Shown here: in pieces, positions 9,114-19,070 of the stretch
Layout: every line of letters begins with the position of its first letter
Position numbering within the stretch: position 1 is the first letter of the stretch
Made by a program: the position numbers and the translations under genes
Notes under the pieces: generated by a model
The model's database searches: none
What the model was told of the DNA's origin: nothing
What the model saw: the letters and a program-made list of their open reading frames with translations, nothing else
NCBI GenBank assembly: GCA_947497145.1
Contig: CANMFQ010000005.1
Coordinates: forward strand, 1-64,000
Length of the DNA stretch: 64,000 bases
Origin: an uncultured Flavobacteriaceae bacterium
GTDB taxonomy: Bacteria > Bacteroidota > Bacteroidia > Flavobacteriales > Flavobacteriaceae
Reading direction: 5' to 3'

Positions 9114-9848
9114 ATGAGAGGTAAACTTGACAAAATAGCTGAAGAATACAACACGAACATTCTTTTCGCCTGTGAATCTGGAAGCAGAGCTTGGGGGTTC
9201 CCCTCCCCTGACAGTGATTTTGATGTACGATTTGTATATACCCATCCATTAGAGTGGTACTTAACTTTAAAAGAAAATCAAGACTCCATTACTATAATGA
9301 ATGGAGATTTCGATGCTGTAGGCTGGGAATTAAGAAAGAAACTTCGACTTCTTAAAAAGTCAAACATTCCAGCCTTAGAGCATTTATTTTCTCCGATTCT
9401 TTACAAACACGAAAATGAATCATTGAATGAACTTAGAGCAATTGCCAAAGAATGCTTTTCTCCAATAGCTTCAATGCATCATTATCTTAGTATGAGTAAA
9501 AAATATGAAGAAAAGCTAAGTCATAGTTCAATAAAATTAAAGGATGTTTTTTATGCACTCAGAACTTCACTTGCGGGAAAATGGATATTGGAATACAACT
9601 CTATGCCACCTGTCATTTTTAATGAAATGTTATCACTTACAAAAAAAGAAATAGCAAGTGAAATAGAGCTATTAATAGACATAAAATCAACAAAAAAAGA
9701 AACATATCTACATCCTAGAAATGAACTGCTCATACAATTCATTTCAAAAACAATACAGATTAATCATAAATATGCTCAATCACTCTCAGCTGGAAAACCA
9801 AATGATGATAGACTAAACAATTTTTTATACAAAGAAATAACCAAATGA
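9114..9848 (+). CDS. RlaP-family nucleotidyltransferase (RNA-repair associated), copy 1
   Basis: About 244 residues from the ATG at 9114; a longer TTG-initiated frame from 9072 would begin inside the 37-bp repeat and is unlikely. The DNA polymerase beta-type nucleotidyltransferase motif is clear: SGSRAWGFPSPDSDFDVRF has Gly23-Ser24 and the metal-binding Asp35 and Asp37. The N-terminal block (ILFACESGSRAWG, then RFVYTHPLEWYL) fits the YcgL/RlaP group of nucleotidyltransferases, noted in comparative genomics as partners of RNA ligases in RNA repair. Predicted to add nucleotides to damaged RNA ends, though the substrate is unknown. Its TGA overlaps the ATG of the next gene by 4 bp, so the two are translationally coupled. 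Codon use is AT-rich compared with rtcB. Confidence 0.85.
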   Translation: MRGKLDKIAEEYNTNILFACESGSRAWGFPSPDSDFDVRFVYTHPLEWYLTLKENQDSITIMNGDFDAVGWELRKKLRLLKKSNIPALEHLFSPILYKHENESLNELRAIAKECFSPIASMHHYLSMSKKYEEKLSHSSIKLKDVFYALRTSLAGKWILEYNSMPPVIFNEMLSLTKKEIASEIELLIDIKSTKKETYLHPRNELLIQFISKTIQINHKYAQSLSAGKPNDDRLNNFLYKEITK

Positions 9849-10924
9849 AAACAATAGCAGAACTAAAAGCCTCAGAAAGTATCATATTTGAATGCATAGC
9901 AGGCAGCAAAGCATATGGTTTAGCCACTGATACATCTGACACTGACATTAGAGGAGTCTTTGTATTGCCAAAAGAAAAATATTACGGATTAGAATATACT
10001 GGTCAAATAAGTAATGAAACTAATGATATCGTTTACTACGAACTCAAAAAGTTCATCGAACTACTTGCCAAAAATAATCCGAATATTATTGAATTGTTGA
10101 ACATTCCAAGTGATTGTATTCTACTTCAGCATCCTTTATTCGAAAAAATAAAATCAGCATACTTTCTTTCAAAAATATGTAAAGACAGCTTTGCTAATTA
10201 TGCTTTCACTCAAATAAAAAAAGCTAGAGGCTTAAAAAAGAAAATTGCCAACCCTGTTGAAAAAGACAGAAAATCGGTAGTAGATTTTTGTTATGTACGT
10301 AAAAAAAAGCAAGCTGTACCCCTAAATATATTTTTAGAGGATGAAGGTTTTGATATAACACATTGTGGATTAGCAAAAATTAGTCACATTAAAGATTGTT
10401 ACAACCTATTTTACAGCCGTAATGAAAAGTATAATGGAATTTGCAAAACAGATGCAAATGATATTTGTCTTAGTTCAATACCAAAAACGGCTAAGGCTAT
10501 CGCACTGTTGCACTTCAATAAAGATGGCTATTCTTCTTACTGTAAAAAACACAAAGAATATTGGTCATGGGTAGCAAAAAGAAATGATGAACGATACAAA
10601 AGTAATATTTCACACAACAAGAACTACGATGCTAAAAACATGATGCATACATTTCGATTGTTGCACATGGCTAAAGAAATTGGAATGTCAAAAAAGGTAA
10701 TAGTTCGTAGATATGACCGTGATTTTCTATTGTCTGTTAAAAACGCAGTATTTGAATATGAAGAACTTGTTGCAAAAGCTGAATACCTAAGAAAAGAGTT
10801 AGAAGTTATTTATAAAAAGACTGATTTAATAGAGCGTCCTAATTTGAAACTTGTGAACACTCTTTTAGTTGACATCAGACAAGAATTTTACAAACATCAA
10901 TTTTCAATTTCTCAAACAAATTGA
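9845..10924 (+). CDS. RlaP-family nucleotidyltransferase (RNA-repair associated), copy 2
   Basis: A 359-residue paralogue of the preceding protein. The motif AGSKAYGLATDTSDTDIRGV carries Gly20-Ser21 and Asp32/Asp34 of the polymerase-beta nucleotidyltransferase fold, followed by NDIVYYELKKFIELLAKNNP and IELLNIPSD, typical of this group. It is over 100 residues longer than copy 1; the extra middle and C-terminal parts are basic and helical (KKARGLKKKIANPVEKDRK, then a segment near 220-255 with HFNKDGYSSYCKKHKEYWSW). That suggests nucleic-acid binding. The start overlaps the previous stop (ATGA). The two enzymes are too different to be a recent duplication, so they may act on different RNA ends or form a heteromer. 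rtcB follows after 137 bp. Confidence 0.84.
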   Translation: MKTIAELKASESIIFECIAGSKAYGLATDTSDTDIRGVFVLPKEKYYGLEYTGQISNETNDIVYYELKKFIELLAKNNPNIIELLNIPSDCILLQHPLFEKIKSAYFLSKICKDSFANYAFTQIKKARGLKKKIANPVEKDRKSVVDFCYVRKKKQAVPLNIFLEDEGFDITHCGLAKISHIKDCYNLFYSRNEKYNGICKTDANDICLSSIPKTAKAIALLHFNKDGYSSYCKKHKEYWSWVAKRNDERYKSNISHNKNYDAKNMMHTFRLLHMAKEIGMSKKVIVRRYDRDFLLSVKNAVFEYEELVAKAEYLRKELEVIYKKTDLIERPNLKLVNTLLVDIRQEFYKHQFSISQTN

Positions 10925-10936
10925 TATATCAAAAAT

Positions 10937-10973
10937 CTACGCAAAATAATTGCGTACACGTATCGCAAATTTG
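10937..10973 (+). repeat. 37-bp direct repeat, copy 2 (upstream of rtcB)
   Basis: Identical over 37 bp to 9059-9095, with the same three CGCAA half-sites and terminal CAAATTTG. It lies 12 bp after the stop of the second nucleotidyltransferase and 88 bp upstream of the rtcB start. The two copies therefore bracket exactly the two-gene nucleotidyltransferase unit, and each also sits directly upstream of a transcription unit in the same orientation. Sequence flanking the copies is unrelated, which argues for maintained function or recent duplication. Confidence 0.8.
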
Positions 10974-11016
10974 TTTCAGAATCATAAAGAAGATTAATAA
11001 ATGGTCTTCATGTAAT

Positions 11017-11045
11017 GCCCCGCCGAACGAGGGAGTCGGTGGGGC
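11017..11045 (+). promoter_or_regulatory. GC-rich stem-loop in the rtcB 5' leader
   Basis: GCCCCGCCGA (11017-11026) pairs with TCGGTGGGGC (11036-11045) over 10 bp with one G-U pair and a 9-nt loop ACGAGGGAG. It is strikingly GC-rich for this sequence and ends 16 bp before the rtcB start. No T run follows, so it is not an intrinsic terminator. A weaker 5-bp hairpin (GAAGA/TCTTC, 10989-11009) precedes it. It could control rtcB translation, stabilise the mRNA, or be a cleavage/ligation target of the repair enzymes; which is unknown. Confidence 0.6.
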
Positions 11046-11052
11046 TAATTAA

Positions 11053-12453
<1,401 letters not shown>

Positions 12454-12478
12454 AGCAGCACAAACATATTAGCGCATA

Positions 12479-13228
12479 CTACCGATGCATTTTGTCTAAA
12501 ATTTCGATGATTTCGGTTTTTTTACGCACCGATACAGGTACATTTTCTCCATTTTTAAGCATGAGATATCCACCATCTGTTTTAATGTATGCGCTAATAC
12601 ATTGTAGGTTTACCAAGTGACTTTGGTGTACACGTATAAAATCATAGCTTTTTAATAATTCAGCAAAATACTTTAACGTTTTGGTGACAAATATTTTACG
12701 TTTATCTTTTAGGTGAAAAATTGTATTGTTACTGTCTGATTCGCAGCGAACAATATCATCTAAACTCACAATAATTATTTTATCAAGGGTGTGTAGTGAA
12801 ATTTTAGCTGGTTTTTGTTCAGGAGTAGATAGGGTATCTTTCAAAATACGCAACCGTTCTTTATTAGGTTGTAGCTGCTCTTTAGCACGTGTTATTGCCA
12901 AAGCCAAATCTTCATACGAATAGGGCTTTAAAACATAGTCTATGGCAGCAAATTTGAATGCCCTTATCGCATATTCATCGCTTGCTGTTACAAAAATTAT
13001 TTTCGATTTTAAATCAGGAAAAATTTCTAGAATATCAAAACCAGTACCATCACCAAGCATGATATCTAAAAAGAGAATATCAGGTTCATTTTTTCTAATA
13101 ACCTTAGCCGCTTCTACGACACTTTGAGCTGTAGCTATAATTTCAATTTCGGGATGCTGTGCCGCTATATCTGCCCTTAAAAGAGCTAAGGCATCTGACA
13201 TATCTTCTACTAGTATCGCTGTATGCAT
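12479..13228 (-). CDS. LytTR-family response regulator
   Basis: A 249-residue DNA-binding response regulator. The receiver domain (residues 1-120) has acidic Glu8/Asp9, phospho-acceptor Asp55 in ILFLDIMLG, Thr81 and Lys101 in VLKPYS. A linker leads to a LytTR DNA-binding domain (about 145-245) with IIIVSLDDIVRCESDSNNT, FIRVHQSHLVNL and VSVRKKTEIIEIL. It lies 6 bp downstream of its probable partner kinase and is likely cotranscribed with it. Its target genes cannot be read from the sequence. Confidence 0.93.
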   Translation of the reverse strand: MHTAILVEDMSDALALLRADIAAQHPEIEIIATAQSVVEAAKVIRKNEPDILFLDIMLGDGTGFDILEIFPDLKSKIIFVTASDEYAIRAFKFAAIDYVLKPYSYEDLALAITRAKEQLQPNKERLRILKDTLSTPEQKPAKISLHTLDKIIIVSLDDIVRCESDSNNTIFHLKDKRKIFVTKTLKYFAELLKSYDFIRVHQSHLVNLQCISAYIKTDGGYLMLKNGENVPVSVRKKTEIIEILDKMHR

Positions 13229-13234
13229 CGTATA

Positions 13235-16200
13235 TTAATAATCGGTTAGTAAAGGTATTTTAAAAGTGATTTTAGTGCCATCAATAGTACCGTCATTATT
13301 TTTTAATTCTTGTATTTGTAAAGCATCAGCACCTGAAATAGAGGTTAACCTTTCTCGGGTTACAACCAATGCCATTGATTGATGGTCAGTTTTACGCTTT
13401 TCACTTTGTGATTTAAAGATACCCATTCCATTATCGACAATAGTACAATACAGGTACATTTTTGAGGTATAAAAGTGAATCTGTAATACTCCTGCCCTAT
13501 CGCCTTTAAGAATACCATGGCGAATAGCATTTTCAACAAAAGGCTGAATCAACATAGGGGGAATCAAAATTTCATCAGCACTTGGAGTGGTTTCCTCTTC
13601 AATGGTGTAGGTAAAAGCTTTGGGTGCCATTAATTTTTCAACTTCGATATAATGTCGCAGTGTTTTTATTTCTTGCTCAAGGCTTATGGTCTCCTTCCTA
13701 GAGTTGTGCAGGGTTTCTCGTAGCAATAATGCAAAACTGTTGATGGTTGAATTCATCTTTTCTGGCTTGGTACTTGCCATTGCCTTTATACCGTTTAAAA
13801 CATTGAAAATAAAGTGTGGATTCATTTGCAAACGCAATGCCTTCTGCTCTAAAGTAAGCAGGTGATTTTGCATTTTTAAGCGCTCTTGTACTGCCTTATT
13901 TTTTGCTTTAATCCTTCGTATATAAAATAAACTCCACGTTATTAAAAGCAGTAGCACTAATCCTATAAACGTCCATTGAAACCATGCTTTTTTGTACAAA
14001 GGACTATCAATAAAAAACCTGAATTTTATGGGGTCACTTTCTTGCCAACGGTGGTTTCTTGATTGCACCGAAAATGCATGTGCGCCATAGGCAAGACCTG
14101 CAAAATTTTGCTTGTTTTCAGTAGACCACGGACTCCAATCAGTGTCATCTAATTTTGAGCGATATTCAATTTCATTAGGGTGATTTAAATCTACCGTTCT
14201 AAACGAAAAACTCAACTGGGTTTGCGTGGGTGTCAATTGCAATACCTTTTCGCTATTTGTCCACGCTTTTAAAACCAACGAATCAATACTTTTATAGGCT
14301 TCTTCTACATCTGTAAAGTAAACGGTAGGCTTTGTTGTAATTTTTGTGTCATCACCCGGTATATATTGTGTTAAACCATAAATAGCCCCAAACCACAGGT
14401 TTCCATTAGCATCTTTATCTACAGCATTTAAACACGTTTCAATACCTAAAAAGCCATCATTTCTGCCAAAGTGGTAGACGTCAATAATTTCTTGTACTTG
14501 ATTCAATTCTATTTTATCTACCCCCCGCTCGGTACCTGCCCACAAATACCCTCGATTATCAAAAATTAATTGATACATATTTGTTGATGACAACCGCTTA
14601 GCACCCTTTAGTTGCTTAAAGTTTTTTAAATTGCTGGTATCTGCATACCAAATACCTTTACCTAATGTACCTAAAAAAATAGTGCCGTTATTCAATAATA
14701 CCGTTGCTATGGTGGTTTGTTCTTTTAAAGGTGTTTCAACGGCAATAACCTTATCATTTTCAATATATCCTAGGTGACCGCTTTGTGTAGCGTACCAAAG
14801 GCGTCCGTCTGCATCTTTTACAAGGTCTTTTATAAGCAAATCAGTAATGCCTTCCCTTTTTCCAAATGTTTTACGAATGACCAAACTGTCGGTATCAGAA
14901 AAATAATTAAATTTTACAATACCACTCCAATAGGTAGCAGCCCAAATAGCATCATCGGTTACCACAATTTTACGAATCCAATCAGAAGGAAACCCCTTAC
15001 TGGCATCTATAATATGATTTTGAGTTACTTGCTTTGCAACTGTATCAATATGTATTTGAAAGTTACCATCAACCTCAACCACAAGACTATCAACCATTTT
15101 CGTTTCTCGAAACAAAATACCTCTATCATCTGAACCTGCCCAAATGTTGCCATCTGTATCCCCTGCAATAGTCCGTATTTTTACGCCCGAATATTTTTGC
15201 TCGCTGCGTATATGCTGTATCCCTGAAGAATCTATTTTAGACAAACCCGCTTCAGAACTTGAAAACCAAACTCCATTTGCAGTTGCCTCAACAGCATAAA
15301 TGCGATTTCCCTTTAAGCCCTTTCGCCTATCATAATGCTTAAAATTGTTTTGAAAATATTTGTAAAAACCACCTCCAGAAGTCGCTATCCAAAGGTTTGA
15401 CTGCCTATCGTCAATACTCTTTCTAATATGCTGTACAGCTAATCCGTTTGAAGTATTTAGGCGTTTAATTTCGGTATAATCATCAGTTTCAATCACTGTA
15501 ATTCCGTCATTATCAGTAGCCACCCAAAGTTCATTTGTATGATGAATCGCCATTGAATTGATACGTATTGGTTCAGGTATCAAGAAATTATCTTTGGTGT
15601 TTTTAGTGTCGATAACAAAAATACCATCGTCAAAAGTTGCCGCAAGAATCTTGTCTTTATGTTGTAATACAGCGGTAAAATTATTGGTTTCTATCTTGTG
15701 TATTTGAGAAGCCTCGTCATGAAGTTCACTAAGTTTCCAAAGGTTTTTGTTGGTTGCCAACCAATAGTAACTTCCATCATAAAGAATCGCGTTAATGGCT
15801 CTGGTGTCTATTTCTGCATGTACTGATACTTTTTGCAGTTTATACTGGCTTGAGTAAACATAAAGTCCCCTAGCTGTAGCTAAATAAAGGCCCTTAGCGG
15901 TCGGATAAAATTGATATATTTCAGGGGATTCGAAATTTGTAAAGTTGTTTTTTACTTTTAGCGAAAGTCCCCCTTTACTCCCTACAAAAAGCGTATCATT
16001 TTGATCATGTAGTGCCGAAATATAATTTGACAATACCCCATCATTTTCATTCCAAACCTCAAAAGCCGTACCGTCAAAACTAGCTAAACCACCGCCACGA
16101 GTACCCAACCACAAATACCCTTTCTCATCTTGCAGCATATCATATACCTGCGATTGCGGCAAACCATCTTCAATGGTATAAGCTCGCAACTGGCTATTTT

Positions 16201-16267
16201 GCGCATTTGCCTGCTGTAGTGTTAGCAAACATGCCCATAGAAACAGGTATGTACAATACGATTTCAA
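13235..16267 (-). CDS. Two-component sensor: Reg_prop beta-propeller plus LytS-type histidine kinase
   Basis: A 1010-residue membrane sensor. A signal peptide (to NAQN) is followed by a large periplasmic beta-propeller of Reg_prop repeats (about 25-650), for example DEKGYLWLGTRGGGLASFDG and DNRGYLWAGTERGVDKI. A Y_Y_Y-type Ig-like domain follows (about 680-775), then one transmembrane helix (FIGLVLLLLITWSLFYI), a coiled coil, and a His_kinase/HATPase module with QMNPHFIFNVLNGI and the N-box QPFVENAIRHG. In this family the His of NPHF is the phosphorylation site. It pairs with the LytTR regulator 6 bp downstream. Such proteins in Bacteroidota commonly sense polymer fragments, but no carbohydrate genes are adjacent, so the ligand is unknown. 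Confidence 0.92.
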   Translation of the reverse strand: MKSYCTYLFLWACLLTLQQANAQNSQLRAYTIEDGLPQSQVYDMLQDEKGYLWLGTRGGGLASFDGTAFEVWNENDGVLSNYISALHDQNDTLFVGSKGGLSLKVKNNFTNFESPEIYQFYPTAKGLYLATARGLYVYSSQYKLQKVSVHAEIDTRAINAILYDGSYYWLATNKNLWKLSELHDEASQIHKIETNNFTAVLQHKDKILAATFDDGIFVIDTKNTKDNFLIPEPIRINSMAIHHTNELWVATDNDGITVIETDDYTEIKRLNTSNGLAVQHIRKSIDDRQSNLWIATSGGGFYKYFQNNFKHYDRRKGLKGNRIYAVEATANGVWFSSSEAGLSKIDSSGIQHIRSEQKYSGVKIRTIAGDTDGNIWAGSDDRGILFRETKMVDSLVVEVDGNFQIHIDTVAKQVTQNHIIDASKGFPSDWIRKIVVTDDAIWAATYWSGIVKFNYFSDTDSLVIRKTFGKREGITDLLIKDLVKDADGRLWYATQSGHLGYIENDKVIAVETPLKEQTTIATVLLNNGTIFLGTLGKGIWYADTSNLKNFKQLKGAKRLSSTNMYQLIFDNRGYLWAGTERGVDKIELNQVQEIIDVYHFGRNDGFLGIETCLNAVDKDANGNLWFGAIYGLTQYIPGDDTKITTKPTVYFTDVEEAYKSIDSLVLKAWTNSEKVLQLTPTQTQLSFSFRTVDLNHPNEIEYRSKLDDTDWSPWSTENKQNFAGLAYGAHAFSVQSRNHRWQESDPIKFRFFIDSPLYKKAWFQWTFIGLVLLLLITWSLFYIRRIKAKNKAVQERLKMQNHLLTLEQKALRLQMNPHFIFNVLNGIKAMASTKPEKMNSTINSFALLLRETLHNSRKETISLEQEIKTLRHYIEVEKLMAPKAFTYTIEEETTPSADEILIPPMLIQPFVENAIRHGILKGDRAGVLQIHFYTSKMYLYCTIVDNGMGIFKSQSEKRKTDHQSMALVVTRERLTSISGADALQIQELKNNDGTIDGTKITFKIPLLTDY

Positions 16268-16351
16268 CTATGGTTGTTTATTTTTTTGATGCATTATGTG
16301 GGTTAAACTAAAATAAGGTTTTAGGCGTAAGCCTGTATAACGAAATTACCA

Positions 16352-17395
16352 TTATAATATTTGATACAAAAAAGGGTCATCAACAACTACTTTCTGATAC
16401 TCGTTGGTATCCTTATCTTGCAAAATAGGTGCCAGTACACAGAGCACGGTAACTTTTCCTTTTATCATCAATTTATTCCCCCGTGTTTCGCTTCTCCACC
16501 GGTACTTTTCTATAGGGATTTGCAGTGCAAAAAGTACTGCTGCCATTTCGGGTGATGCTGCTATCCAATCAATGAGCGCTTCTTTATCTTTAAATTTTGG
16601 TACCTCAGCTAAACTATCAAAAGTAAACTCCCAATTAACCGGAATATTAAATTTATAACTGTATGCCGTTCCTAAGCTAGACTCTTTTCTTGTTTTTAAG
16701 GCCGTAAACCAATCAATGTTTGTTTTTTTTGGATACTTCGCTTCAATTTCTTGTGATAGTTGCATGGGGCCAGGTGATTCTGCTGTCGGATAAAAAACGT
16801 AATAAGGTTTGGCTAGATAGTGCCCTGCAAATTTTCCGCCAAAAACATTAAAAAATGATGTAGCCACTACCTTTGGCGCCTTATCGCTGGCAAAAGCATG
16901 TTTTAGTTCTTGCAATAAGTATTTGTTTGCACCAAGACCGCAGGCATGAAAAATTATTTTTGTTGCTGTAGAGATACCTCTTTGCACGCTAGCAATTTTA
17001 TTATTTTTTCTGGCTTCATGTAAAGTTTTAAAGGTAATACGATTACCATTTTTTGTGGTCTTTAGCGACATTCCCAACCAAGGATTACTATGGCTTACTA
17101 TATGAATTTCATCATAATGAGTTGCTACCTTGGTATTTTTATTGAGCCACTGATTAATTTCATCAATTGAAAACAAGCCTGTAATCACTAGCTTACCACT
17201 ATCTTCAAAATATCGTTTTGCATTTGTGTAATAGGTATTATCGCCCTCATCAAAACCTGCAATAAAAACCACTGTATTTTCAACCTTTTTTGTATGTAAA
17301 GGCAAGGCAAGAGCCGCCTTTGATGTATTCAAAAACGGCTTCTCACTTCCCAAAACAAAAACTAAAACTACTACAATGCTATAGTGAATATTCAT
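16352..17395 (-). CDS. Exported protein with possible caspase-like His/Cys pair
   Basis: A 347-residue protein I do not recognise by family. The N-terminus is hydrophobic (IHYSIVVVLVFVLG) and suggests export. Two segments look like the active site of clan CD (caspase/gingipain-like) peptidases or DUF4347-type domains: EIHIVSHSNPW with His102 and TKIIFHACGLGANKYL with Cys152, each after a hydrophobic strand. A Ser at SHS fits less well than the usual HG. The remaining 190 residues are unassigned. It is the last gene of a three-gene run, 6 bp after the SH3 protein. Protease activity is inference; the fold could equally be an inactive relative. Confidence 0.5.
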   Translation of the reverse strand: MNIHYSIVVVLVFVLGSEKPFLNTSKAALALPLHTKKVENTVVFIAGFDEGDNTYYTNAKRYFEDSGKLVITGLFSIDEINQWLNKNTKVATHYDEIHIVSHSNPWLGMSLKTTKNGNRITFKTLHEARKNNKIASVQRGISTATKIIFHACGLGANKYLLQELKHAFASDKAPKVVATSFFNVFGGKFAGHYLAKPYYVFYPTAESPGPMQLSQEIEAKYPKKTNIDWFTALKTRKESSLGTAYSYKFNIPVNWEFTFDSLAEVPKFKDKEALIDWIAASPEMAAVLFALQIPIEKYRWRSETRGNKLMIKGKVTVLCVLAPILQDKDTNEYQKVVVDDPFLYQIL

Positions 17396-17401
17396 TTCTT
17401 T

Positions 17402-18298
17402 TTAAAATTTTGTATTACTAGCAACAGCATCTGTGGTTGCTGTTTTCAGGGTTTCTTTTTCAGATAAAGCATACCCATTCCAGGTATAAAAACGGTACGT
17501 CATTTTTTTCGCTGTTTGTGCCATTTCATTCTCAGGCATTCTTTTATTGTTAGTAATCAGCGTTTTGAGTTTTATGGTACTTCGCAGACCCTCCATATCT
17601 GAAGGAAAAACAAAGGATTCTGTTTTTGAGTACGTAGCATCTACATAGTCTACTAAATTTGCCACATTGGTAAACCTACCATTATTCCAAAAAACATAAC
17701 TTTTACCCATTTCTTTACCCGAAACCGAATCTTCTAAGGCCAACGTAATGATGTCTTCAACATTAAATAGCCCTTTATTACCAATATTTTTTATTTCTGA
17801 AGGAACATAAACAAGACTATCAAGCACAATTTTATCAAGTTGAACACCGTCTTTAAAAGCGCGTAATTGGTAAGTGATTTGAGTATTACCAGCAGCATTC
17901 CTTACAACTCCCTCATAGCCATAAACAAATTTCACCTTATAATCAGCCTCACTACCGAAAGATTTTTGAGCAATCATGCCACCCCATACCCATCCGGTTT
18001 TTTCTCCTACAGCAACCTTATACCAATGACTTTTTATGCCTTTAACTTCATGGGTGTACAAACTCTTTTCACGCAAGACCATTTTAGTACCTATGTCTAA
18101 TACCGCCAGTCTTTTGCCTTTTATCGAAGGCTTTTCTCGAAGAAAAACCTTGTGCGCCAATAAATACTGATACGAGAGGTCTTCTACCGGGGTTTCTTTA
18201 GCCATTACATCAAATTGTACTACGGGTACGTTTTGAGCAAACGTTTTTGTGAATACTACTAAAAATAGCATCAGGATACTTTTTTTCAAATTTTTCAT
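17402..18298 (-). CDS. Secreted SH3-like domain protein
   Basis: A 298-residue exported protein with a signal peptide (KKSILMLFLVVFTKTFAQ). Residues about 45-115 form a bacterial SH3-like module: VFLREKPSIKGKRLAVLDIG, then SHWYKVAVGEKTGWVWGGMI, the usual W-x-K-V ... G-W-V pattern. Such modules often bind cell-wall peptides. The rest (about 125-298) is beta-rich and unassigned. It lies between the caspase-like candidate (6 bp downstream) and another small secreted protein (23 bp upstream), probably one operon. Confidence 0.7.
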   Translation of the reverse strand: MKNLKKSILMLFLVVFTKTFAQNVPVVQFDVMAKETPVEDLSYQYLLAHKVFLREKPSIKGKRLAVLDIGTKMVLREKSLYTHEVKGIKSHWYKVAVGEKTGWVWGGMIAQKSFGSEADYKVKFVYGYEGVVRNAAGNTQITYQLRAFKDGVQLDKIVLDSLVYVPSEIKNIGNKGLFNVEDIITLALEDSVSGKEMGKSYVFWNNGRFTNVANLVDYVDATYSKTESFVFPSDMEGLRSTIKLKTLITNNKRMPENEMAQTAKKMTYRFYTWNGYALSEKETLKTATTDAVASNTKF

Positions 18299-18321
18299 CT
18301 TTTTTAAAATTTTAAGGATTA

Positions 18322-18882
18322 TTAATTAAGTGTATTGCAATATGCTGCATCATTATCAAAGTCATCATCGTTCCAAACAAAACTTTGGAGCACGTTCACA
18401 TCTTTGATTTTGTAATTTTTGTTGTACTGTATTTTCGTTCGTAGAATCACTCCTTCTTGGCCATATTGCTGACTAGGAAAAACATAGCGCATCTTGGTAA
18501 GACCGTCACAGTATTGATTTTCAATATGAGGCAAGGCAACAATATTGCTATGTTCATCTACCAAAAAATAGTAGCTATCTGTACTTGAACACCTGTCTGT
18601 ATATGCGAACGATACTTTTAAGATTTCGACAATACCCTCTAAATCAGGATTGGTTAATACCTTTATTTCACTGGCTTTATATGGTGCAACTCCATCAACG
18701 ATAAGTGTAGTAATGCTATTTGAAGTATCTTGTGAAAGCACCACATCAATCAGTAAGTCGCCGGCTTCTTTATCATCAACATTGCGTTGATTCATTAAAG
18801 TATATTTTTCTGTTGTTTTAAATTCTTGCGCTTGAGTGGCATAAAAGCCAAAAACAAAAATGAGTAGGATTAAATTTTTCAT
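18322..18882 (-). CDS. Small secreted protein of unknown function
   Basis: A 186-residue protein with a signal peptide (KNLILLIFVFGFYATQAQ). No family recognised. It is beta-rich and has Cys residues in DRCSSTDSYYF, NQYCDGLTK and, near the end, AAYCNTLN, which could form disulfides outside the cytoplasm. It is the first gene of the three-gene secreted-protein run and so sets the promoter for the SH3 and caspase-like genes. Confidence 0.6.
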   Translation of the reverse strand: MKNLILLIFVFGFYATQAQEFKTTEKYTLMNQRNVDDKEAGDLLIDVVLSQDTSNSITTLIVDGVAPYKASEIKVLTNPDLEGIVEILKVSFAYTDRCSSTDSYYFLVDEHSNIVALPHIENQYCDGLTKMRYVFPSQQYGQEGVILRTKIQYNKNYKIKDVNVLQSFVWNDDDFDNDAAYCNTLN

Positions 18883-19039
18883 GCTGATTTTTTAAGTTTA
18901 TTGTATTGCTACACTTCAAAACTAACCGAAACATGCTGCCCCAAAGGAGTGGTTCTAGTATTCGTAGCTCATTAACTAGAATTCGTTGTCGCTCGTCTAA
19001 TTATGGGTTTATGCTGTATGTGGGGTATGCTGCTTTTGC

Positions 19040-19047
19040 TATATTTG
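19040..19047 (+). promoter_or_regulatory. Candidate -7 promoter box
   Basis: TATATTTG fits the Bacteroidota TAnnTTTG consensus and lies 23 bp before the start of the zinc-site protein. No convincing -33 TTG is seen at the usual spacing. Confidence 0.4.
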
Positions 19048-19070
19048 GATAACAACATTAATTACAAATA

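Noticed and set aside
9043-9249. Overlapping short minus-strand ORFs at the repeat and nucleotidyltransferase start
   Set aside because: They are antisense to a motif-bearing gene and cross the repeat; no coding signal.
9059-10973. 37-bp repeats as a CRISPR array or target-site duplication of a transposon
   Set aside because: Only two copies, 1.9 kb apart, with genes between and no transposase or inverted ends; too long for usual target duplications.
11017-11045. rtcB leader hairpin as an intrinsic terminator
   Set aside because: No T run follows, and it lies directly before a start codon.
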